DNA from: Klebsiella pneumoniae | GTDB lineage: Bacteria > Myxococcota_A > UBA9042 | Length of the DNA: 64,000 nt | Reading direction: 5' to 3' | Assembly: GCA_945889325.1 (NCBI GenBank) | Contig: CAMDBH010000007.1 | Location: 1-64,000 of the forward strand | In this document: positions 45,801-57,800 of the stretch, piece by piece | How positions within the stretch are numbered: position 1 is the stretch's first letter | How the letters are laid out: each line of letters opens with the position of its first letter | Translations under genes and position numbers: made by a program | Notes under the pieces: generated by a model | Databases searched by the model: none | The model's input: the letters and a program-made list of their open reading frames with translations, nothing else | Told to the model about the DNA's origin: nothing

Positions 45801-48800
45801 GCAAAGTCAACAATGTGTAGAAGCTGCCGTCGCTCGCCACCGGTATTTCCTGACCCTGAATCGTCAATTTGTTGCCCGGCAGCGTGCGCCCGCGCACCGG
45901 CAACTGGGTCGCGCCGAGTTCAAGCCCGGCCTTGGGCAAATAGACTTGTAATTCCGCAGCTTGCACGGCAGCATTGTCGTCTGCGCTAGCAGTCGCTGTT
46001 GGCGCTAACGCGGCGGGCTTGCCGGCATCGGCAGGTTTGGTCGCGGCGGGCAACTCGGCGGCGGCTTCAAAGGCTTTGTTTTGCGCAGCGACTGCGTCCA
46101 ATACGTCTGCGCCAAAATCGCTCCAATCGCCCGTCGATCCCTGCGGCGACTTCGGTTGGGCTTCACCGGAAGGTGGATTGGCAAAAACCCGCTGCCAAAC
46201 CGAGGCTGTACCGTCGGCTTTTTGCAACACAACCCGCGTCGCTTCACCCTGACGCACATCGACTTTGGCGGGCAGTTTGTCCGACGCGCCGGCAATTGAC
46301 TTGTCATCGATCCACAGACCGGCGGGTGTGTCAAAACGCTTTGTCGATCCGCCGCTTAGCGAACCGGTGTTGAGCGCGCGGTAGCGCACTTCAATCCGAT
46401 GCGGCCCTAGCACCTCGCGGTTGCCCTTGAAATCGGCGACTTGGTTGCCTACACCGAATACCAGCAGCCGGTCCGCGGGCGCGCCAAAGCCCAACAGCGC
46501 CGCGCGCACCTGGTCGGCCGCAAGCTCCGTGCGCTTTTGCGCGTCGCCCGGGCCGCCGTCGTGGATGGTCACGACCGCAATGTCTTTTTGCGCCTTGACG
46601 GCTACTGCGGTTTTTTGTAGACCTTCCAAAGTATTATCCGTCGGTGCGCCGTTGGCATCAAACAGAGTCGCCCGCGTATGGCGATCCGGATCGCCCAACG
46701 GCAGCAAGCCCAGACCTCCGGCCGCAAGCTCAACGGCCACGGGCACCGTGCGCCAACCGGCGAGATGATCGCCATCTTGCACCAGCACTTCCAACGCCAA
46801 ACCGTATTTGCCCGGCGTCAGATCGCGCGCACCGCTCGGATTCCATTTGAATGTCGGGGGAATGTATTTGCCGATTTCCGTGTAAGCCCGCGTTTTGCCA
46901 GTCGCGTCGACCAGCACAATCGCCGCCGACTGCGTTTCCGGCGGCAAACCGCCGGTGGTCAAAATCACGCTGCCCAAGATCTTGCCGTCTGACAGCGGAA
47001 TCGCCATCGTTGGGCCACTTAACAGGACGTTTTTGAACTGCGGTTGTAGCGCCACGCCGCCGATCGTCAGACCCGTTTCGAGCGTGCCTTTGAGAGCGAC
47101 GGCCACGCGCCCGGGCAATTTCGGCGCTGGCGGAGCCTTCGGCAATTCAACGACTTTAGGCGCTTCAACCGCTTTGGGCGGCGCAACCACTTTAGGCGCT
47201 TCGACAACCTTTGGCGCTTCGACAACCTTTGGCGCTTCAACAACTTTGGCTGGTTCAACAACTTTGGGTGGCGCCACCACTTTGGGCGCTTCGCCGACCT
47301 TCGGCACCTCGACTACCTTTGGCGCTTCAACCACTTTGGGCGCTTCTAGTGCCTTGGGCGGTTCTGGCACTGGCTCATTCTTTGGCGGGGCCAAAATCGA
47401 GGCGTTGGCGCCGCGCGGCAGCGTCATGTACTCGTCGCGGCCGCTGCCATCGGGGGCGCGCAAGCTCAGCAGCAGGCGCCCGTCGTCCGGTCGCGCCACG
47501 CGCGCACTCGTGCGCCCAACGGCGTCCAAAAGAAAACCCACGCCGTTGAGCAACAACCGCGGCGGCCGTTTGGGCGAAGTGAAGGCTTTCTCATGAATAT
47601 CCTTTACCTCGTGGCGAATTTCAAACGCCATCGGCGCCGACCACGCGCGCGCGCCGTAGGCGGTTTCACCGCGGACGCGCAATTGGTAGCGCTTGCCTTC
47701 GGGCAAAGTGCGCAGCGCAGATTTGCCGTCTGAAGTCGGCTTGAGCTGTGCTTTTGCCGGTATTTCACCGGTTTGCGCTTGTTCAAGTACGATCGGACCC
47801 AAATGACCGCCTTCGCCGAGCTCGCGCACTTCCAGCGCCCAGCGATCGAAGCTGCCCGCCTTGTCGATCCACACGTTCAGCTGGGTGTCAGCGGTCAGCG
47901 CCACCGAACTCACATCGGTTGCCAACTGAGTCGGCCTCCCTTCGACCAGCGCCAACTGCGCACGAACAAAGCGCGGCGCCAGCTTCTTGCCGTCAATCGA
48001 TAGATCCAGCTTGGGCGCGTCGGCGTCGATTTGCACCACGCCCGGGCCGGGCGGCTGCGGCGTTTCGGTCACATGCGGCGCGCGTTCGATGCGCGTCGGA
48101 CCCGTCGTTTCCAAGGCGCATTTGACGCCAAAATGGAGGCCAAGATTGGAACCCGGCGTGAAATACAGCACTTGCTTGTCGTCGTCGACGACTGTTGATC
48201 CCGGGGCCAAGGTGTCAACATCGAGTTTGAACAGGTGATTGCCCGGCGTCAGGTTGATAAAATGCAAACGGCCGTACATATCCGAGGTGGCGAAATAGCC
48301 AGAATCGACGTAAATACGCGCACCTGGCAGGCCATCTTCGCCTTCTTGCTGCACGCCATCGCCATTGGCGTCGCAAAATACTTTGCCCAAGACCAGACCG
48401 CGGTCGAACAGCGGATCGTCTTTGACCAGCAATTGCGCGGTACCACGCGGGCTCAACGCCCCGCCGCCCAAATCGAACAACTGTGCCAGCACGTCGAGCA
48501 ACGCGCCGACCTTGGCCATTGGCGTCACAATCACTTGGGCGCGGAACGTCAACTCGCCGCCGGCCGGCAGATCCAAGCCTACGGGTTTATTGGTTGTTGG
48601 TGAAATCCGCTTGACCGACAGCACCGGCGCCTGCAGGGGCGCCAACGGCAGCTTGTTGTCCGCCCCCCCCGGTTTGCTTCGCATCATCAGCTGGGCGGTA
48701 CCGGGCACCACATTGATACCGCTGGGTAAAAGTGTGCGCAGCTCCGTGCCGCCTTGACCAGTCAACATATCTGCAGCCAGTGCGGCCGTGGAATGGTTCT

Positions 48801-51800
48801 GCACCAGCACGGTGGCATACAGCAGTTCACCGATTTGTGCTTGAGATTTGGACAGTTGTACCGTGATATGGATGGCGTCCGCCAGCGAGTCAACCGGCAG
48901 GTGATTGTGCCGCGGCGACGCCGCGCTATCGCCTGCGCCGGAATCGCCCTTGCCGGTGGTCGCACCGCCTTGCAGGCTAAAACGCGTGAGATAACGCGGC
49001 AATGCCTTGCCGATAACCGGCAATGCTTCGGGCACGACAAAACCAAAAGCGTCCAAAAGCGCCAATTCCGGCTCTGGCCCGCGCAGCAAGGGCGGGAACG
49101 CATAACCGTTTGTGGTTGCAGCCACTTCGATGCGATAGGCCCGACCTTTGGCGGGGCTGAATTCATAGGCGCCGCTGGCGTCTGTGCGCTGTCCCTGTTG
49201 GCCCACCAGCAGCGCGTCGTCGGGCACATTTTGGTTGGGTGCGATCGGATCGGCTGCGTCATAGCGCAGGAATACATGGACATTGGCCACGGGCGTGCCC
49301 GTGCGCGCGTCGTACACACGCCCCGTAGGCTTGAGCGCGACGTCCAATTTGCCGCCGACAACGGCGGCCGATTGCGCGGGATCAAACGGCGCATCGACAA
49401 ACACCGCGCCATTGGCCGAAAGAATGCGCAACCGGCGCAGCGAACCGGCGACATGGGCAATGGAATAATGGCCTTTGTCGTCCGCGATTGCCGTCAACGC
49501 CGGACCTTCAACGCCGACCGGGGGCAAAATGGCGACTTGGAAACCGGCAAAAGTCAAGTCTTTGTCGGCGTCAAAAACGCCATTTTCAGCGCCGACATCT
49601 TCAAATAGTGTCCCAGAAACAACACCTTCACCGATCATGGCCCCGATGGTGACGCAAGCCGCTTTGGCCGAAGCGCCGACATTGTCGACATCGGCGCGCG
49701 CGTTGTTGCAGATGACGGCGCCGTCAGTCAGGTTATCCATCAACTTCACGCGCAGTTGCACCGTTTGCGTTTCACCGGGCTGGATGTCGATCTTGCCAAT
49801 CGTCAGCGTGGTCTGGCCATTTTGTCCCGGCAACAAATTGATGCTGGCATTGGGCGGTGCCAGCAAATCGTTTGGATTTCCGCTACCTGGACCCAGCGCA
49901 GGCGGAATGACCAAGCCTTTAGGCAAATTATCCGTCACAACGCTGCCTAAAGCCGCCAGACCTCCCAGATTTTGCACCACAAGCGTATAGCGCAGCCAAT
50001 CGCCGGGCTTGACCGAACCGCCATTTTCATCCTGCACCGTTTTCACAACCTGCAACAAGCGCGCGGGGATGCCGACTTGCGTCACCGTGGGCTGATTGCC
50101 GTTGCCGTCGTCGCCGTCTTGATCGCTCGGCTCATCCGACATGCCTTTGGCTTTGACAATCGCTTGGTTGCTCACAGTCGGCCCGACGGCGATCTGCACA
50201 CGCAGCGCGATCTTTTTGCTTTCACCGGGTCCAATCGAACCCAGTTGCAAATGCACGCTGTTGTCTGCGGCAACAAATGTCGCCGCATCGGTATCGGCCG
50301 CATCGGTCATCAGCTTGCCGTCAACCTCGGTAGAACTGCCGATATATTTGGCATTTTTTGGCACCGCATCGTCGACGATCACATTTTCCGCCGTGCCAAT
50401 ACCGGTGTTCTTCACCGCAAGCGTGTAGAGAATTTCCTCGCCCACATCGGCTTGCCCGTTGTGGTTGGCGTCGACGAGTTGCGCAGTTTTTTGAAACGAT
50501 CGCAGCGAAGCCCCTTTGCCCACAGGCAATTCTGCCGGACCAATCTGCGTGGGCCCCACGTTGTCCGCTTGAGCGGTCGCGGTATTGCTGACAATTGTGC
50601 CTTCTGGCACCCCGGCGCGCAGCCGCGTTTGGAACGTCACGATCGCCGCTTGATCCGTTCCCGCCGCAAGTACGCCATTTGGCTGGCCATTTGAAGAAAC
50701 AGCGACACCGCTGAGCAACGGCGAACTGCCACCGACATCGGCCACCTTGTTGCCGTTCAGCGTGGTCGATCCCGGCACGTAGTCCATACCAGCTGGAATC
50801 GTGTCAAAAACCCTCGTGCCGGTCAGGCTTTGCGCCGATGTGGCGATGAGCGTCATTCGCCACGTCACCGTGTCACCGGTTTGCAGCGCCGCGCCGTTGT
50901 CGTCCTTAACCGTTTTAGTCGAAGCAGCAAGCGCACTTGCGACGCGAACGGTGACGATCGTCGGATCGTTCAGCGCAGGCGTGCTGGGATCGTCCGAAGG
51001 CGTTTTGTCCGTCAGTCCGCTGGCTTGGACCTGTGCCTGGTTGGCGATTTTTGTGCCGTCGCCCACCGCGGCCTTGACGCGAACGTCCAATTGCAGCGTC
51101 AACGGTTTGCCCGGCATAATCGTCTGCAATCCCGGGGTGCTGGTGCTGTTCCAGCTGACCGTACCGGCGCCACCGCTGCCATTTTGCCCAACCGCGACCA
51201 AGTCGACGCCAGCGTCCAAAACATCCTGCACGACCACATCTTGCGCCGCTGCATTGCCAGAAACACCGATCTCTATTTGATAACGCAGCGTATCGAGCGG
51301 ATGGACCTTGCCGCCCGCGGCAAAACCGTTGAGGTCGATCACCGTCTTTTTGATCGCCAGTTGCGGCACCGAAACAATCGGCATTTGCACGACATTGCCG
51401 TCATAGGCCAGATTCGTTTCGCCTTCGCGGGCAGTTGCGCTCGCGCTGGCGTTGCTGCCGTTTTTCGCCGTCGCCTTGACCCGCAGGCCCACGGTCAGGC
51501 CCACGCTGGCGCCCGCGGGGATGTTGGCCAAAGCGGCGTTGTCCTTGACAGTCCATTTGACGATTTTGGCCGTGCTGTCGTACTGGCCGCCGCCCAAAGT
51601 CACGATGTCAAACGCATTGGTGTCGATCGGCGCCAAAACTGTGACATTGCTGGCATTTTCCGGGCTATTGTCCGTCACAACAACCTGCATCGCCACGCTG
51701 TCACCGGGCTGAATCGGCGATTTGGCCGGCGCTTCTGGCGTCAAGGTCACCGCAACCGCCAACGTCGGATAGCTAATTTTGGCCGTGACCGTGTTGGAAG

Positions 51801-54800
51801 TCGCCGGTTCGCTATTTTGCGCCTTGGCCTGCGCGGTATTGACAATGGCTGAGCCATTGAACGCATTTGCCGCGACTTTGCCTTGCACATTGACGGTGAC
51901 CGCCTGGCCGACCGCCAGAGTCGGAAGGGTCCAAGTCGCGATATTGCCTGCCACCTTGCCCGAATTGTCGGTGGTCAGGCCCGTCAAACCGGCCTGCACT
52001 GCGTCGGTGATTTGCAACGCGGTCGCCGGTGCGTTGCCGACGTTGCTGGCCGTGACGGCAAAACGCAGGCCGTCGCCCGGGAACAGGTGGTTGCCCGTCA
52101 AATCTTCAAAAGTTTTAATCAGTTTGATAATCGGCCGCAGCGCAATGATCAAAGTCGGCCCCTTGAGCGCCACGGGCAACGGCAAGGCGGCAACTGCCAA
52201 ACTTGCTGTAATTGGCAGGACTTCGCCGTCCAGTCCATCGGCCGCGACTGTCGCTTTGAGCACCACCGTGACTGAACCGCCAGCGGCAAGCAGCGGCAGC
52301 GTCCACTGCGCTGTTTGGCCATTGGCCACGCCGCCCGGCGTTACAATCTGAATTTTACTGAGCTTTGTCGGCAGGGGCACGCTGACAACCACATTGTCCG
52401 CCGCCGCCTTGCCGGTATTTTTCACGGTCACTTCGACGCGAACCACGTGCCCCGGCGCGACTTGGTTGACTTTGCCCAGCCAGCCCGTTTCATCTTCTGC
52501 AACCACCGTCGATGTATCGAGTTTTGGCTTGCTCACCACCGTGAGCACCACCGACAGCGGCGCGATCGTCGGCACTTGGCCGATGACCGTGATCTTGACG
52601 CCATCGGCGACATTGGCAGCGATTTTGGCTTTGAAAGTAACAGTTTGATCGCCAAGCGGGCTCAAAAGCAGCGAGGGCAAAGTCCAGGTCACCTTATCGG
52701 CCAAATTCTGTCCGCCATCCAGCGGCAAAATGTCCGACAGAGTTCCCGCCTGCAACAGCGCTTGTAGCAATAGGTTTTGCGCGATCGCGTCGCCCGTGTT
52801 GCGCACGGTCAGCTTGATAAAGACTTCATCGCCCGGCTCGATCGCGCCACCGTTCACGTCGACATAGGTCATCGAACTCGTGGAGAAATTTGCCTTGGCG
52901 CTGACCGCAATCTGCGTTGCCTCTTTGATCGCTGTGGCCAGGTTGGCGTCGGACAGCACCGGCACGCCAAAACCGGTCGCGCTTATCTGGGCTTGTTCCA
53001 AAATCACCGCGCCATCGATCTGGGGCTTGATCAGAGCTACCTTGAACTTCAGAGTCTTAGCGTCCGTCGGCGCCATGTTGCCCAACTTCCACGTCAGCAC
53101 GCCACCGGCCAACACCGCGCCGTCGCTAAACGGCGGCTGGGCGATCAGGCGCGCATCGATGGGCAGGTTGATGGTGACGTTCTTGCCCGTGCCGTCGCCG
53201 TCGTTTTGCAGCGTCAGCGTGAATTCAAAAAGGTCGCCGGGCTGCGCCAGACCGCCATTCAAATCCACTGCGGTCAAGCTGGCTTTGCTGAAATCCACGC
53301 TTGAAGCGATGCTCACAATCGTCGCATCTCCGATGGCAATCGTCGTTGGATCGTCGGATTTGGTAGGCGTGGCGTTGCCTTCAAAAATCACTTGCGCTTG
53401 GTTGCTTATCGGCACGCCGTTGTCCAGACCAACCGCGATCTTGGCTTCAAAGCGGACGACTAATTCGTCATTGATACCAGTACTTAGCACGGCAAGCGGC
53501 CAGACGATCTTCTTTTGCGCCGCGTCAAAAACACCGCCGTCGAGCGGCACAATGTTGGTCAGTTCGGGCGGCACTGAATCGGTCACCGCGACATTTTTGG
53601 CCACCGCGCTGCCGGTATTCTTGACCTTTAGGCTGTAACGCAAGCCAACATTTGGCTTAATCGTCGCTTGGTTGATCTGCTTGCCGGTGGCAACGTCAAA
53701 AACATCCTTGGTCAAAACCAGTTTCACGGCGCTGTCGACGTCAAAACAAGTCGGCTCACCGCCTTGCTTGGGCGCCACACCCGGCGGACTCGTTTGCGAC
53801 GGCGTCGGATTTTCACTTGCGGTAATCAGCGCTTGGTTGCAAACCTTGCTGCCCTTGTCCAATGGTTTTTTGAGAGATCCCGACACGGTCAACGCCTTGG
53901 TTGCGCCCGCGGCCATGGCACCCACATTCCATGTCACCTTGCCTGTGGCGTCGATTGCGCCGCCGGGGGCCTGCACATTTTCGATTTCCTTGGGCAATTG
54001 GTCGCTCACCACAATGCCGGTGCCAGGCGCATTGCCGCTGTTGACGATCGTCAGCGTGTAACTGACTTGCCCACCCGCCGTAATCACCGGTGCGGACACA
54101 GCTTTGAGCGACAACCCAAAATCCGGCAGATTTTGCACGGAAAAACTGGTGGTGTTGGTCACGCCCGAACCTGGCGTCTCGCTAAAGGTGAACTTTGCTT
54201 GGTTGTTGACGATTGTCCCGCTCGGGGTCGCCTTGTCGATCACCGCGCTCAGCACCAATTCAGCCGGCGTCTCGCCAGGTGCCACACCGGCAACCGCGTT
54301 CCAAGTCACCGTGCGGTTCACTGCATTGAAAGTGCCATTGATAACAATGACATTGGTCAGCGCCAGCGCCAGCACATCGGTAACCACCACGTTGGAGGCC
54401 GGACCGTTGCCGGTGTTCTTCAGCTGAATTCGGTATTCAATCTGATCGCCACCTTGAACAATGCCGCCGTTCAGGTCGACGTATTTCTTGGTCGTACCGC
54501 TCATGTCCGGCGCAGAGAGCACGGAGAAAACCGTCGGGTCGGTCTTGCCCGGCTTGGCCGGATCATCGCTCAGCGCCGGTGCCGCCAAACCGTCGCCGGT
54601 CAGGGTCAACTGGTTGGAAACGGTCTTGCCCTGCGCCACGCTCGCCGCCAATTTACCTTGAAAAGCAAGGCTTTGCAGCGGATCTCCCTTGAGCAAGTTG
54701 GCAAATTTCCACGTAATCGTCTGGCCGTTTATCACGCCGCCGTTGCTGGCACTTTCCAGCGCGATCAGCGGATCGACCGTCGTTGTGAGCACGCCATTGG

Positions 54801-57800
54801 TGACCGCTCCGTTGCCGGTGTTTTGCAGTTGCACCGTGTAAGTAATCAAATCACTGGGCTTAAAGCTGCCTGAACTCGAAGCCACCGTATCACTGAACAA
54901 ACTGATGTTCGGCTGTGCCTGCACTTTGATCGTAGAGATGATTTGCACCGGATTGGCCAATTCCGCGCCAGCAATCGTGCCGATCACGGTCAAATTGGTG
55001 CCATTGATGGTGCCCAGCTTCACTTTGGCGCTAAAAGTAATCTTGACCGTGGCGCCCGCGGGAATCGATGCCAAATTCCACAACACACTGTTGGTGCCCG
55101 CGTCAAAAGAGCCGCCGTTGTCGATGGCAGCGACGGAATCCAGATTTTTATCAACCGCTGCACTCACTTGTAGCGCACCTGATGCCAATTTGCCGGTATT
55201 GGTCAAAGTCGCCGTGTAAACCAAAGTATCGCCCGGCTCGACATCGCCGCCGTTGGCATCAACGACCGTTAACACAGAACTTGTTAAATCTGGGCCACCT
55301 TGCACTGTCAGCGTCGGCGTTTGCACGTTGGTCGGCGGGTTGCCATCGCTTGGATTGATGGTAGCGAAGTTGAAAAATGTCGCGCCCGGCCCCGTCGTCA
55401 ATTTAATTTTTGCTATAAAACTCAGGGTCTTGGTCGCGCCCGGTGCAACCGTCACGTTGAGCGCCTGCACCGTACCCGCGGCAAACTTGATTTCCGGGTC
55501 CGGCGAACTGACAAAGTCCAACTCCGCTGGCACCGAATCGGTCAAGCTGATCGTGCCCGGCCCAGGTCCAGAATTTTTCAAGGTAAACGTAAACAGCACG
55601 TCATCGCCCGGCAGCAGCGGCGTACCGATCGACAGGTCGGCCGCAGTTTTGGTCGAAGTGGTAAAATCACTCAGCACGGTAACCGCAAAAGGCGTGGTAT
55701 TATCGGTGCCTACCTGATTCGGGTCGTCGGTCTTGGTCGTCTTGGCGCCAATAGTTGCGGTGCCCTGCGCCGTGACGATGTGGCCGTTGAGCGGACTGAT
55801 GCCAAGGGCGGTCAGTTGCGCCAGATTTTTCAGTGTCGCCTGAATCGTAAACGTGATTGTGGCATTGGCCGCAATCGGCGCTCCGTCAAAGCGCATTTGC
55901 CCACTGCCATTGGCACCACCGCCCAGCGTTGACTTGGAAGCACCTGGACCCACAGCAGAAACCAGCTGCACTTCCGGCGGCATATCCAGCACGACGGTAT
56001 CGATCGTCACGATCGCGTTGGTGGTATTTTGAATGCTCAGCGTGTACGTCAGCGCACCACCCGGAGCCAATTTCGCTGGCGTTACCGTCAGTAACGGCGT
56101 TCCGATGACCGGCTGCACGATTTTCACAACGCTCATCGCACTGTCCAGCGTCGACACACCCGGATTGTCCTTATAGGTGTACGTCAGCTTGGCGGTGGAA
56201 TCGATTTCAGTCACGCCGGGAACCGCTTTGACTTTGACTTTAAAGCTGATTTTGCGCACCGATGTCAGGCCGAGCTGGGTAATTGACCCGAGAGAAAAAC
56301 CGGCCTGTATCGGACTCTGACCGGCCACATCGGGCACGGCCACGCCGCCGAGCGTTGTGGAGCCCGGCACGTAGTCTGTGCCCGGCGGGGCGAAAGCATC
56401 GAGTTTTAGTATGGAATTTTCCGCGTCCTGCGGCCCAGTGTTGGCGATATCCAGCGTGTAGGTGATCGTATCGCCGGGGGCTGCTTGTGCGACATTGGCG
56501 GAATAGGAATTGCTCGGTCCTTTGAAAAACGGTGCAAGGCGATTGATTTGTAAAAGCGTGTAACCGTAGAGAAAAAGCTCGCCCGCACCACCAGCTGAAC
56601 TGTCGTCGCCCATGTCCGTTTGCAGCACCCCATCGCCCGAAGAAATGAGAAAGTTCGCGGTCGTTTGCCCAGTTACCACAAGGCCTGATAGGTCAAACGT
56701 GTCCAAGTCCACGCCGGCCGCCGGCGTCGAATTCATGATGTTGTTGGCTTCATTGTTGCCGGCGCCGCCAGTCAACTTAGTGGTTCCGAATTGCACAAAA
56801 TCTTCGCAGTGGAGACAAGCTGGTGAAAAAGCTGAGTTTAGACTTTGTTCCGGATTGCCCAGGTGCTTGTCGCCTTCCATCACGTGATAGCTAATTTGCG
56901 CTTGTGGCGGATTGCCGACAATAAAACCGCTCAAGGTGAAGGGCACTTGACCAAGGCTTGGCGCGGGGCCGCCGTTGGTAACGCCTTTTTCATCCAACAA
57001 GATGAAGCCGTCGTACAAGAACACGTCGCGCAGCGTGGTTTCGCTCGAAACCGTATCATAAACGACCACCAGTGACCACGACGCGTGGCGGGCTTGGCAC
57101 GAAAGATCGCTGGCTTGGCAGCACACATCTTCCGGCGAATTGTTCCAGGTCGGTTGGCACGGATTGGCTGGGGTCGAAAATTTAATCGCCGCCACTTTGG
57201 CGTCGATACCGCCAACTGTATAAGACCCATTCCAGTGATCGACACCAGGATGGGCCGACAGCAGGGCTGTGACGTCCGTATGGCAATAAAAATGCTTGCC
57301 TACACCGCCAACGTCGTTGAGTTCTTTGCAGACGCCGTCGGCGTTCAAGGTGGTCTGGAAACCGTCGGCCATGGTAAACACGGCCGTCGTGTCGACGCCG
57401 GCGTTGCTGGTTGATGCGCCCCAATACACAAAAGCGGCTTTAATTTTGGCATCTACCGGCAGTTTTTGCGTCAGCTGAATTGAATCAGAACTTTGCGACA
57501 GCAACTTGTCGTTGAAGCGAAAGTCGACAAAATTGGTCACCAGCGAATTGCCGATCTGCACGCCGCGGCCATAGACCTGATACGGCGTGGTTTTCTCCGG
57601 ATAGGTGTTGCCGAGCACAGTCGCATGCGCGCGCGAGGGCAGCGCCAACGCCCACAGGCCCAGCAAACACGCCAACGCACGCGCCGCAAATCCGCGAATA
57701 CGCGTGTGATTTTGTCGCTGGTTGGCGTTTGGCCTAAACAAGTTCCACTTCCACCGCGTCAAAAAGCACACTGTTGCACACGCATTTAACGCGGCGATCG

